Source of the DNA: Myxococcales bacterium
GTDB taxonomy: Bacteria > Myxococcota_A > Polyangia > Haliangiales > Haliangiaceae
DNA: 64,000 nt
Assembly: GCA_016707895.1 (NCBI GenBank)
Contig: JADJGV010000019.1
Coordinates: forward strand, 124,001 to 188,000
Reading direction: 5' to 3'
This document shows, in pieces, positions 1-14,665 of this stretch; within the stretch, counting starts at the first letter, position 1; each line of letters begins with the position of its first letter. The position numbers and the translations under genes are program-made. The notes beneath the pieces are model-generated. The model searched no databases. It had not been told where the DNA came from and was given only the letters and a program-made list of their open reading frames with translations.

Positions 1-239
1 TCGCTGTCGTCGGTCGACGCCGAGACCGAGAAGGTCATCCTCGAGCGGCTGCGCGCGGTGCTGGCCAACCGCACCGCGATCCTGGTCTCGCACCGGGTCG
101 CCGCGGTGCGCGCCGCCCACCAGATCGTCGTGCTCGACAACGGCCGGGTGGCCGAGGTCGGCACCCACGCCGAGCTCCTGCAGAAGAACGGCGCCTACGC
201 CGAGCTGTACCGCACGCAGCTCACCGCGGAGGCGGCGTA

Positions 240-240
<1 letters not shown>
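1..240 (+). CDS. ABC exporter subunit A, C-terminal end (partial)
   Basis: Only the last 79 codons are present; the gene begins before the window. The fragment is the end of a nucleotide-binding domain: a D-loop (SLSSVDAETE) just after where Walker B would lie, then the H-loop histidine in VSHR, and the usual tail IVVLDNGRVAEVGTHAELL. Its stop codon overlaps the GTG start of the next ABC gene by one base (TAGTG), so the two are translationally coupled and probably form a heterodimeric exporter. Family assignment is secure; substrate is unknown. Confidence 0.9.
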
Positions 241-2039
<1,799 letters not shown>

Positions 2040-2114
2040 GACCGCGACCGCCGCCCTCCCGTCGTCACCGTGACGACGCGTTCACCCGCCCCTGGCTGCT
2101 ACACTCGGGAGCCG

Positions 2115-4463
<2,349 letters not shown>

Positions 4464-4482
4464 CCAGCCCGGCCCCGCGTCG

Positions 4483-5571
4483 CTACGCGCCCAGCTCCAT
4501 GCCGACCGCGCGGGCCGCCGCCACCAGCTCGCCCTGGGGGTCGACCAGCTTGAGCTTCTTGACCGCCTTGGCGATCGGCTTGGCGACGATCCGGCCGTGC
4601 TCGAGGGCGGTGACGTGGCCGAACAGGCCGTGGGCGATCAGGTCGACCGCCTTGACCCCGAACCGGGTGCCCAGCTCGCGGTCGAACGCGCACGGCGAGC
4701 CGCCGCGCTGGATGTGGCCGAGCACGGTGGTGCGCACCTCGTACTCGGTGCGGGCGGTGATCGCCTCGGCCAGCGCCTGGCCGGCGCCGCCCAGCTTGTC
4801 CTGCTTGGTGACGTCGCCCTTGACCTGCACGGCGTAGTCGCCGCCCTTGGGCCGGGCGCCCTCGGCGACGACGACGATCGAGTAGGAGACGCCGCGGCCG
4901 TGGCGCTTGTGGAAGTGCTCGACCACCCGCTCGACGTCGTACTCGATCTCGGGGATCAGGCACACGTGGGCGCCGCCGGCCAGCGCCGAGGTCAGGCCGA
5001 TCCACCCGGCGTAGCGGCCCATGACCTCGACGATCATGATGCGCTCGTGGCTCTCGGCGGTGGTGTGCAGCCGCTCGAGCGCCTCGGTCACCACCTCGAC
5101 CGCGGTCGAGAAGCCGATCGTCATCTCGGTGGCCTCGAGATCGTTGTCGATGGTCTTGGGCACGCCGACGATCTTGGTGGCGCCGCGCTCGATGAACTTC
5201 TGGCCGAACGACATCGTGCCGTCGCCGCCGACGACGATCAGCCCGCCGAGGTCGAGCTTGGCCAGGTTGGCCATGCAGGTGGCGCTGACGTCGTGGATCT
5301 CGGTGCGGCCGTCGGGCAGCTTGAGCGGGTACGCGAACGGGTTGGCGCGGTTCGACGAGCCGAGGATGGTGCCGCCGCGGGCCAGCAGCTGCTGGGTGCG
5401 GGCCGGGTCGAGGTCGACGTACTCCTCTTCGTAGAGGCCCTCGAAGCCGTTGCGGATGCCGACGACCTCCCAGCCGAAGGTGTTGCGGGCGTGGAGGATC
5501 ACCGCGCGGATCACCGCGTTGAGGCCGGGGCAGTCGCCGCCGCCGGTCAGGATGCCGATGCGCTTGCTCAT
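4483..5571 (-). CDS. pfkA: 6-phosphofructokinase
   Basis: 362 aa, the usual length for the PfkA family, catalysing phosphorylation of fructose 6-phosphate in glycolysis. Family motifs are clear: N-terminal GILTGGGDCPGLN, GGTILGSSN, the phosphoryl-donor site GGDGT (115-119), catalytic PKTIDND (138-144) and MGRYAGW. Gly in GGDGT is the ATP-type residue, whereas Lys in PKTIDND is the residue usual in PPi-dependent enzymes and in the mixed actinobacterial-type group, so the phosphoryl donor cannot be read off safely. The gene converges on the hybrid kinase and is divergent from the SET gene. Confidence 0.9.
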   Translation of the reverse strand: MSKRIGILTGGGDCPGLNAVIRAVILHARNTFGWEVVGIRNGFEGLYEEEYVDLDPARTQQLLARGGTILGSSNRANPFAYPLKLPDGRTEIHDVSATCMANLAKLDLGGLIVVGGDGTMSFGQKFIERGATKIVGVPKTIDNDLEATEMTIGFSTAVEVVTEALERLHTTAESHERIMIVEVMGRYAGWIGLTSALAGGAHVCLIPEIEYDVERVVEHFHKRHGRGVSYSIVVVAEGARPKGGDYAVQVKGDVTKQDKLGGAGQALAEAITARTEYEVRTTVLGHIQRGGSPCAFDRELGTRFGVKAVDLIAHGLFGHVTALEHGRIVAKPIAKAVKKLKLVDPQGELVAAARAVGMELGA

Positions 5572-5635
5572 CGCGGGCAGTATGCCCCCGCCGGACCTTT
5601 GACAGCGGCCCGCGGATCTGGAAAATGCCGGCCCG

Positions 5636-6145
5636 ATGCCGCACCTGACCGGCCTGCGCGTGACCCACTCTGCGATCCACGGCTACGGCGTGATCACCAC
5701 TCGACGCTTCGCCAAGGGCGAGCTGGTGCTCGAGGGCGATGGCGTGCTGTACCGCGAGGACGACGAGTTCGACGACACCTACGCCCTGGTGCTGCCCGGC
5801 TGGGGCGCCGACGGCGGCGACGATCCCGACGCGCCCGCGGTCTACTACGACCTGATCGACCAGACCCGGTGGATCAACCACAGCTGCGAGCCCAACACCG
5901 AGATCGACTCGCGCTACGACCACGAGCGCGGCGCGCTGCGCGCCTGGTGGGTGGCGACCCGCGATCTCGAGCCGGGCGAGGAGCTGACCTACGACTACGC
6001 GTTCGTCGGCGCGCTGGCCCAGCCGTGCGCCTGCGGGGCCGCCGCCTGCCGCGGGCTGATCGTCGACGCCGACCCCGAGGAGCTGGCCGCGGTGCCCGAG
6101 GAGCTGCGCGGCCACCTGCGCCTGGCCGCCGGTCGCGCCGCGTAG
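5636..6145 (+). CDS. SET-domain protein (putative lysine methyltransferase)
   Basis: A 169-aa protein that is essentially a bare SET domain. It carries the two hallmark motifs: NHSCEPNT, which binds S-adenosylmethionine and forms the pseudoknot, and GEELTYDYAF with the catalytic Tyr. A post-SET-like cysteine cluster follows (CACGAAACRG). N-terminal THSAIHGYGV fits the usual SET start. It is likely a protein-lysine methyltransferase, but the substrate is unknown and bacterial SET proteins need not act on chromatin-like proteins. The ATG lies 64 bp from the divergent pfkA start. Confidence 0.85.
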   Translation: MPHLTGLRVTHSAIHGYGVITTRRFAKGELVLEGDGVLYREDDEFDDTYALVLPGWGADGGDDPDAPAVYYDLIDQTRWINHSCEPNTEIDSRYDHERGALRAWWVATRDLEPGEELTYDYAFVGALAQPCACGAAACRGLIVDADPEELAAVPEELRGHLRLAAGRAA

Positions 6146-6219
6146 CCGGCCGACGATCGCACGCAACCGCCGGCGCCGGCGGTCGATACCGGGGGCACAG
6201 GTCGAGGAGGAGTGTGGTC

Positions 6220-6885
6220 GTGAAGGTCCCGTTGCCCACCGTCATCCACGTCGAGCACCTGCCGCCGCCGAGCCGGCGCCGGCTGCGCGACATCGCCGCC
6301 CGCGAGGCGGCCATCACCCCCACCGCGGCGGCCCGGCTGCCCTGGGCCGCCCCGCTCGGGCTCGCGCTGGCCGCGGTCGCCGCCGCCGCCGCCGCCGCGC
6401 CGGCGTTGACCCGGGTCGGGCTCGGCCGCCTGGGCCCGCCGGCGGCGCTGGCGGTCGCGGTCGTCGCCGCCGCGGTGGTGGCCCGGGCCGTCGCCCGGCT
6501 GCGGCTGGCCGCCCGGCTGCCCCTGCCGCCCGGCCGCTACGTCATCGGCGCGTTCGTCGTCGACGCCACCCGCGAACTGTTGACGGTCGTGCCGATCGCG
6601 CGCACCCGGCCGGCGGTCGAGCGGCGCTGGGGCCACGCCGCGCTGCGGTTCGACAGCGAGGCCGGCCCGTGCCGGGTGGCGGTGCCGGCCGCGCACCTCG
6701 AGCGGGTCCTGACCTGGATGCACGGCGACGTGGTCGCGTACGCGGCGGCGCTGGCCGCCGGCGACCGCGCCACCGCCGGACAGCTCGATCCGCTGGCCGA
6801 GGCCCGGGACCAGGACGGCACGGTGATCGGCGTGCCCGGCCCGCCGCGCGGGCGGATCGGGCTGGCGCTGGCCCGCTGGCGGTGA
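6220..6885 (+). CDS. Membrane protein of unknown function
   Basis: A 221-aa protein that I do not recognise. GTG 6220 is chosen because GAGGAGGAG lies about 7 bases upstream; GTG 6214 would be too close to it. After a 40-residue basic N-terminus come two adjacent Ala/Val/Leu-rich hydrophobic stretches (about 45-65 and 70-90). A soluble C-terminal part of about 110 residues follows (PGRYVIGAFVVDATRELLTVVP and onward, ending in a charged tail). It is probably anchored in the inner membrane with the C-terminal domain in the cytoplasm. It converges on the efflux permease gene with a 7-bp gap. Confidence 0.6.
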   Translation: MKVPLPTVIHVEHLPPPSRRRLRDIAAREAAITPTAAARLPWAAPLGLALAAVAAAAAAAPALTRVGLGRLGPPAALAVAVVAAAVVARAVARLRLAARLPLPPGRYVIGAFVVDATRELLTVVPIARTRPAVERRWGHAALRFDSEAGPCRVAVPAAHLERVLTWMHGDVVAYAAALAAGDRATAGQLDPLAEARDQDGTVIGVPGPPRGRIGLALARWR

Positions 6886-6892
6886 CGCGCCG

Positions 6893-9373
6893 CTACTCGA
6901 CCCGCAGCGCCTTGCCCGGGTTGGCCCGCGCCACCCGGAAGGCGTGGCCGGCGGTGGTCAGCCACGCCACCGCGACCGCGATCGCCGCGGCACCGCCGAA
7001 GATGCCGATCAGGTTGGCCGGCTCGGTCAGCGAGATCGCGTAGCGGAACCCGCGCAGCCAGCGCCGCATCGCCCAGAACGCCACCGGCCACGCGATCAGG
7101 TTGGCCAGCAGCACCGGCCGCGAGAACTGCCACACCAGCAGGCGGACGATGTCGCCGACCGACGCGCCCAGCACCTTGCGCATGCCGATCTCCTTGGTCC
7201 GCCGCTCGGCCGCGAACGCCGCCAGCCCGAACAGCCCGAGGCACGCGATCACCACCGCGAACACCGCGAAGCCGGCGAAGATCTGGCCGCGGGTGCGGTC
7301 GTCGCGGTACTGCGCGGCGAGGTCGGCGTCGACGAAGCTCGAGCGGATCGGCACGCTCGGGACCACCCGCCGCCAGACCGCGTCGACGCCGGCCATCACC
7401 TCGCGCGTGCGCCCGGGCGCGATGTCGATGCTGAGCCGGCTCCACGTGAAGCCCGGGCGGCCCAGCTTGTAGAACATCGGCGTCACCAGCTCGCGCAGCG
7501 ACCGCAGGTGCAGGTCGGCGACGACGCCGATGATCGTGGTGGCGGTGAACGGCCCGCCGTCGAGCGTCGCCTCGTACAGCACCTTGCCCACCGCGTCGGC
7601 GGGGCTGGCCAGGCCGAGCTTGGCCACCATCGCCAGGTTGACCACCGCGCCCTGGCGCGGGTTCGGGTCCTTGGCCGCGGGATCGGGGACCTGATCGCCG
7701 GCCCGGGCGGGGTCGAACACCCGCCCGGCCACCGGCACGACGCCGTAGACCGCGAAGAAGTCGGCGTCGACGTGCAGCTGCTCGACCAGCAGCTTGTCCT
7801 CGCCCACGGTCGGCCCCGGGTACAGCAGCGCGTTGTTGTTGCTGCGCAGCGGCGGCGCGTCCGACGACAGCGCCGCGCCGCGCACGCCGGGCAGCGCCTG
7901 CAGCTCGCGCTTGAGGGTCTGGCGGGCCTCGTCGGTGGGCACGTCGTCGAGGCCGTTGAGCACCGCGCGGCCGGCGTGATCGAAGCCCAGGTCCATCGTC
8001 CGCGCGAACCGGGTCTGCAGGTAGATCGTCGCGGTCGCGGCGATCAGCGCGATCGAGATCGCGAACTGGAACACCACCAGGCCGGTGCGCACCCACGACG
8101 CGCCGTGGGCCGACGAGCGGTTGGCCTTGAGCACCGCCGCCGGCCGGAACCGCGACAGGTACAGCGCCGGGTACAGGCCGCCGAGCACGCCGACCGCGAC
8201 CACCAGCCCGAGCGCGGTCGCGGCCAGCGCCGGGTCGCCGCGCAGATCGAGGCGCAGCGCCAGGCCGAGGAACTGGTTGAACGCCGGCAGCGCCAGCTCG
8301 ACCAGCGCCAGCGCCAGCACCAGCGCCACCAGCGCGGTCAGCGCGGCCTCGCCGAGGTGCTGCACCACCAGCTGGCGGCGGGTGGCGCCGACCACCTTGC
8401 GCAGCGCGACCTCGCGCGCCCGCGACATCGCCCGGGCGGTCGCCAGGTTGACGAAGTTGATGCCGGCGATCACCAGGATCAGGAGCGCGATGCCGGCGAA
8501 CGCCGCGACCGTGGTCATGCTGCCGGTGCCCTCGTAGCCGGGCTTGTCGGCGTGGAGGTGGATGTCGAGCAGCGGCCGCAGCTCGAGGCGCATCAGCCGC
8601 GACGGCGGGTCGGTGATGCCGGGGATGTCGATCCGGGCGTGGCGCTCGAGGGTGGCGGGGATGCCGGCCTCGATCCGGCCGATCGCCGCGGCGGTCCGCC
8701 CCAGCACGTAGGTCTTGGTGTTGACCGACGTCCACTGCTCGAGCACCCACGGGCGATCGCGGAAGTTCGCCGGCTCGAGGCGCGCCACCGCCTCGAAGCG
8801 CAGGTGGGTCGTGCGCGGCAGGTCGGCCAGCACGCCGACCACCGTCAGCGCGGTGCCCTCGCCGATCGTCACGGTCTGGCCGATCGGCGGCGCGTCGCCG
8901 AACAGCTTGCGCGCGGTGCGCGCGGTCACCAGCACCGAGCTGGTGTCGGCCAGGGCCGCGGCGCGGTCGCCGGCCACCACCGGCAGGTCGAACACGTCGA
9001 AGAAGCCGGGGTCGACGTAGGCCACGTCGGTGACCAGCCGGCGATCGCCGACCCGGGTCGGCAGCTCCTCCTGGTACAGCCGCACGACCCGCTCGACGTC
9101 GCTGGCGAAGTCGGCCTCGAGCGCGGCCTTGAGCTGCCCGGGCGAGCCGGCGAACTCCAGCGGCTCGCGGCCCGGCGGGTAGAACGTCGACTCGACCGAC
9201 GCGATGCGGTCGGCCCGCGGCAGCCACCGCTCGTACGACAGCTCGTGGCGGACGTAGACCAGGATCAACAGGCACGCGGCCAGGCCGACCGCGAGGCCGC
9301 CGAGGTTGATCGCCGACTGCAGCTTGTTGGCGGCGAGGTTGCGCAGCGCGACGGCGAGGTAGTTGCGGAGCAT
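6893..9373 (-). CDS. MacB/FtsX-family ABC permease
   Basis: 826 aa, with two FtsX-like modules in one chain, twice the size of a single-module MacB permease. It has an N-terminal helix (SAINLGGLAVGLAACLLILVYV), a large periplasmic MacB core domain, a helix cluster with the characteristic motif EVALRKVVGA, a second periplasmic domain, and a final cluster with KEIGMRKVLGA. It is the membrane component of a MacAB/LolCDE-type mechanotransmission pump and lies 25 bp downstream of its ATPase gene. GGGAG precedes the ATG. The substrate (peptide, lipoprotein or drug) is unknown. Confidence 0.9.
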   Translation of the reverse strand: MLRNYLAVALRNLAANKLQSAINLGGLAVGLAACLLILVYVRHELSYERWLPRADRIASVESTFYPPGREPLEFAGSPGQLKAALEADFASDVERVVRLYQEELPTRVGDRRLVTDVAYVDPGFFDVFDLPVVAGDRAAALADTSSVLVTARTARKLFGDAPPIGQTVTIGEGTALTVVGVLADLPRTTHLRFEAVARLEPANFRDRPWVLEQWTSVNTKTYVLGRTAAAIGRIEAGIPATLERHARIDIPGITDPPSRLMRLELRPLLDIHLHADKPGYEGTGSMTTVAAFAGIALLILVIAGINFVNLATARAMSRAREVALRKVVGATRRQLVVQHLGEAALTALVALVLALALVELALPAFNQFLGLALRLDLRGDPALAATALGLVVAVGVLGGLYPALYLSRFRPAAVLKANRSSAHGASWVRTGLVVFQFAISIALIAATATIYLQTRFARTMDLGFDHAGRAVLNGLDDVPTDEARQTLKRELQALPGVRGAALSSDAPPLRSNNNALLYPGPTVGEDKLLVEQLHVDADFFAVYGVVPVAGRVFDPARAGDQVPDPAAKDPNPRQGAVVNLAMVAKLGLASPADAVGKVLYEATLDGGPFTATTIIGVVADLHLRSLRELVTPMFYKLGRPGFTWSRLSIDIAPGRTREVMAGVDAVWRRVVPSVPIRSSFVDADLAAQYRDDRTRGQIFAGFAVFAVVIACLGLFGLAAFAAERRTKEIGMRKVLGASVGDIVRLLVWQFSRPVLLANLIAWPVAFWAMRRWLRGFRYAISLTEPANLIGIFGGAAAIAVAVAWLTTAGHAFRVARANPGKALRVE

Positions 9374-9398
9374 GGTGGGGGTCTCCCGGTGGTCCGGC

Positions 9399-10085
<687 letters not shown>

Positions 10086-10096
10086 GGGAGATCCTT

Positions 10097-11347
10097 TCAT
10101 CGCGTCAACTCGAGGCGATCCATCTCGAGGAAGCTGGTGTAGGGGGAGGTCACGATCTCCTCGCCGGCGGTCAGCCCGTCGAGGACCTCGATCGCGGCGG
10201 GGTTGCGGCGGCCCAGGCGCACGGCGCGCCGCACCGCCCGGGCGTGATCGCTCGAGACGACGAACACCCAGGCGCCCCCGGTGTCGTTGTAGAAGGCGCC
10301 GTTGGGCACCAGCAGCGCCTCGCTGGGCTGGCCCAGCTGCAGCCGCAGCGGCGCGGTCTGGCCGCGGCGCACGCCGGTCGGCGCGTCGCCCACGAACACC
10401 AGCTCGATCTGGAACTGGCCGTTGGCCACCTGGGGCCGGATCTTCGACACCGTCAGCGCGTAGGTGCGGCTGTCCTGGACGTAGTCGGCGCGCTGGCCGA
10501 GGTCGACCCGGGCCAGGTAGAACTCGTCGAGGTCGGCCACCACCTTGAAGTGATCGGGGTCGTCGATCTGGGCGATGCGATCGCCGGGCGCCAGCGACTG
10601 GCCGACCTGCAGCGTGAACGCGCTGAGCGTGCCGGCCACCGGCGCCGCGACCGACAGGCTGTCGAGGTTCTTGCGGGCGATCGCCAGGTTCTGGCCGAGC
10701 TGCTGCGCCGCGGCGCGCATCTGCACGACCTGATCGCGCCGCAGCCGATCGGCCGCGGCCCGGGTCCGGGTCTGCACGCCCAGCCGCGCCTGGTAGTACT
10801 CGAGCTGATCCTTGAGGTCGTCGACCTCGGCCCGCGACACCGCGCCCGAGGCCACCAGCGCCTCGTGGGTCGCCAGCTGCCGGGTCAGGCGCTTGATCTG
10901 GTAGCGGACCTCGACCAGCTCGCGCTCGTGCTCGAGCTGCGCCTGCGCCTGGCTGAGCTCGAGGCCGCGCAGCGCGTTGAGCTGCTCGGTGATCTGGGCC
11001 TCGCGCGAGATCAGATCGAGCTGCAGCGCGGTGTTGGTCAGGGTCACGACCCGCTGGCCGCGCTCGACCTTGGCGCCGTCCTCGATCGCGATCGCCTCGA
11101 CCTGGCCGCCGACGGCGGTGTCGACGTAGGTGGTGTGCAGCGGCGTGACCCGGCCGCGCACCGCGATGATGTCGTCGAACCGGCCGCGCTCGACCTTGGC
11201 GATGCTGACGTGGGCGCCGGCGACGGTCACGCTGCGGGCGTGAGACCGGCCGAGCCACAGGTAGCTGCCGACGGCCACCGCGACGGCGGCGCTCACCGCG
11301 GCGGCGCGGCGCGGCCACGGCGACCGCCGGCCGACGGCGCGATCCAT
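10097..11347 (-). CDS. Periplasmic adaptor (HlyD/MacA-like) of ABC efflux pump
   Basis: A membrane-fusion protein of 416 aa. It has an N-terminal anchor (about 15-32), a lipoyl half (GGQVEAIAIEDGAKVERGQ), a long coiled-coil hairpin (about 105-215), the second lipoyl half and a beta-barrel region (VGQSLAPGDRIAQI, VRRGQTAPLRLQ). It links the inner-membrane permease to an outer-membrane duct, which is not encoded nearby. The upstream ATG at 11398 would leave almost no leader after the predicted sigma-54 start site, so ATG 11347 is preferred. It is the first gene of the adaptor-ATPase-permease operon. Confidence 0.85.
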   Translation of the reverse strand: MDRAVGRRSPWPRRAAAVSAAVAVAVGSYLWLGRSHARSVTVAGAHVSIAKVERGRFDDIIAVRGRVTPLHTTYVDTAVGGQVEAIAIEDGAKVERGQRVVTLTNTALQLDLISREAQITEQLNALRGLELSQAQAQLEHERELVEVRYQIKRLTRQLATHEALVASGAVSRAEVDDLKDQLEYYQARLGVQTRTRAAADRLRRDQVVQMRAAAQQLGQNLAIARKNLDSLSVAAPVAGTLSAFTLQVGQSLAPGDRIAQIDDPDHFKVVADLDEFYLARVDLGQRADYVQDSRTYALTVSKIRPQVANGQFQIELVFVGDAPTGVRRGQTAPLRLQLGQPSEALLVPNGAFYNDTGGAWVFVVSSDHARAVRRAVRLGRRNPAAIEVLDGLTAGEEIVTSPYTSFLEMDRLELTR

Positions 11348-11415
11348 CGCCTGGCCCGACGCGGCCCCGAGCTCCGGCGCAATTCTGGCTTCCTGCATGG
11401 TCGCCGGGTCGCTAC

Positions 11416-11431
11416 AGCAAGCCCGGCGCCA
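11416..11431 (-). promoter_or_regulatory. Sigma-54 (-24/-12) promoter of the efflux operon
   Basis: On the minus strand the sequence reads TGGCGCCGGGCTTGCT. This matches the consensus TGGCAC-N5-TTGC with the exact GG-N10-GC spacing and only one change in the -24 box. Transcription would start near 11405 and run into the adaptor gene. The divergent neighbour encodes a sigma-54 activator, which strongly supports the site. Confidence 0.75.
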
Positions 11432-11486
11432 ACCCCCGCCCCTGGAATTCTCGATGCCTAGCCCAGCCGCCGCGCCAACGCCGCTC

Positions 11487-11530
11487 GCCCGCCTGTACGG
11501 AAGCGGGCGTTCACTGTACGGATCCGGACA
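11487..11530. promoter_or_regulatory. Candidate enhancer (UAS) for the NtrC-type activator
   Basis: Two direct copies of CTGTACGGA begin 21 bp apart, two helical turns (11493-11501 and 11514-11522). The second lies in an imperfect palindrome TGTACGGATCCGGACA (11515-11530). The first sits inside the inverted repeat GCCCGC...GCGGGC (11487-11508). The block is about 60-115 bp upstream of the sigma-54 promoter, the usual distance for an activator binding site, and it also overlaps the regulator's own promoter region. Confidence 0.55.
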
Positions 11531-11536
11531 GCGCAC

Positions 11537-12915
<1,379 letters not shown>

Positions 12916-12919
<4 letters not shown>

Positions 12920-14304
12920 CCGCGCGCGGGCGCACCAACCGCTTCGCGCGCGCGCTGGCCACGCGCATCGCCGCGCTGTTCGCGACGCTGGTGGTGCTGG
13001 CCTACGCGGTGATCGCCACCGACCTGGTCGCCGTGGTGATCGTGCTGCTCGCCGCGGTGATCGCGCAGGGCCTGGGCGTCGTGCGGCTGGTCCAGCGCAC
13101 CAACCGCGAGCTGGCGCGGCTGCTCGACGCGCTGCGCTCCGACGACTTCCAGCAGTCGTTCGCGATCGGCCAGGACGACCCGAGCTTCGCCGAGCTCAAG
13201 GCCACCTTCGACGACGTGCTGGCGCGGTTCCGCGACGCGCGGTTCGAGCGCGAGGCCCAGCGCCGCTACCTCGAGGCGCTGGTCGAGCACGTGCCGGTCG
13301 CGATCGTCGCGATCCACCCCGGCGGCGCGGTCGAGCTGCTCAACAACGCGGCGCGCCGGCTGTTCAACCTGGCCGGCGAGACCACCACCGACGCGCTGGT
13401 GGCCCACGGCGCCGACTTCCAGCGCGACCTGGTCCAGGCCCGGCCCGGCCAGCGCACGGTCACGCGGATGACCGCTGACGGCGTGGCCCGCCACCTGATC
13501 GTGTCGGCCACCGAGCTGACCGTGACCGGCCAGCCGGTGCGATTCGTGACCTTGCAGGACATCCAGTCCGAGCTCGACGGCAACGAACTGGCGGCGTGGC
13601 GCGACATGGCGCGGATCTTGACCCACGAGATCATGAACTCGCTGACGCCGATCGCGTCGCTGGCCCGCACCGCCGACGATCTGGTCGGCGACCTGGCCAC
13701 CCGCGCGGCCGCCGCGCCGGGCGACGCCGCCCCGGCCCCGCCGGTCGACGACGAGCTGATCGAGGATCTGCGCGCCGCGCTCCGCACGCTGGCCCGGCGC
13801 TCGGACGGCCTGATGCGCTTCGTGCGCAGCTACCGCGAGTTCACCCAGCTGCCGCCGCCGACGCCGCGGCCGATCGCGCTCGACGATTACGTCGCGCGGA
13901 TCGCGACCCTGTTCGCCACCGACTGGGCCCAGCGCGGCATCGCGCTGACGGTGACCGCGCCGCCGGCCGGCATCGCGGTGACCGCCGACGAGGCGCTGCT
14001 GGATCAGGCGGTGATCAACCTCTTGCGCAACGCCGCCGACGCCGCCGCCGGCGCCGCCGCGCCCCAGGTGTGGCTCGACGCCGGCCTCTCGGATCGCGGC
14101 CGGCCGATCCTCGAGATCGGCGACAACGGCCCCGGCCTCGACCCGGCCCTGGGCGACAAGATCTTCCTGCCGTTCTTCACCACCAAGCCCGAGGGCTCGG
14201 GCATCGGCCTGGCGCTGGCGCGGCAGGTGATGCTGGTGCACAAGGGCGCGATCACCGCCGGCGCGCGCCCCGGCGGCGGCGCCGTGTTCCGGCTGACGTT
14301 CTGA
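12916..14304 (+). CDS. Sensor histidine kinase partner of the NtrC-type regulator
   Basis: 462 aa from the GTG overlapping the regulator stop. Two adjacent transmembrane helices (about 15-53) leave almost no periplasmic loop. Next come a HAMP-like linker, a PAS domain (about 120-215), the HisKA motif ILTHEIMNSLTP with His237, and HATPase motifs NLLRNAADA, GDNGPGL and GSGIGLAL. The tiny extracytoplasmic part suggests that it senses a membrane or cytosolic cue rather than a periplasmic ligand. It should phosphorylate the adjacent regulator and so control the divergent efflux pump. Confidence 0.9.
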
Positions 14305-14326
14305 TCCCGTGCGTCGCCGCCGCCGG

Positions 14327-14359
14327 CCCCCGCTCGATCACGGAACGCAGTGATCGGGG
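14327..14359. terminator. Possible bidirectional terminator hairpin
   Basis: CCCC...GATCAC is followed after 8 bases by GTGATCGGGG, giving a 6+4-bp stem with a small bulge between convergent genes. There is no T-run, and it overlaps the end of the lipoprotein gene, so the assignment is tentative. Confidence 0.35.
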
Positions 14360-14604
14360 TGCTGACACTGCTCGCAGTAGAGCTTGTCGGCGCAGGCCTC
14401 GGCGCACACGTTGCACGCGTTGCCGGGCGTAGTGCCGGCGCACGCCGGGCAGTCGGCGCGACACAGGTCGACCTGGTGTTCGTAGTCGTCGCAGTCGGTG
14501 GTGGGCGCGGGCGGCGCGGCCGCCGCCGGCGCGGCCGCGGGCGGCGGCGCCTTCGAGCCGCAGGCCCCCAGGGCGAGGAACGCGATCAGCGCGAGGTGCT
14601 TCAT
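14338..14604 (-). CDS. Small cysteine-rich lipoprotein
   Basis: An 88-aa protein beginning MKHLALIAFLALGACGSK, a clear lipoprotein signal with lipobox LGAC. A 20-residue Ala/Pro linker follows, then a compact domain with eleven cysteines (patterns CxxxCPxC, CNVC, CEQC, and a final HC). The spacing suggests disulfides or metal binding outside the cytoplasm. Similar short Cys-rich lipoproteins are frequent in myxobacteria, but I can assign no function. Confidence 0.7.
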   Translation of the reverse strand: MKHLALIAFLALGACGSKAPPPAAAPAAAAPPAPTTDCDDYEHQVDLCRADCPACAGTTPGNACNVCAEACADKLYCEQCQHPDHCVP

Positions 14605-14665
14605 GGCGCTGACTCTACGCTGGGGCCGGCCCCGCCATTCCCGCCGGCCCGCAGGTCGCGCCGGC

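Noticed and set aside
10086..10100. ATG 10100 as start of the efflux ATPase
   Set aside because: It overlaps the adaptor stop as ATGA, but the AAAGGA ribosome site lies downstream of it and fits GTG 10085; kept only as an alternative.
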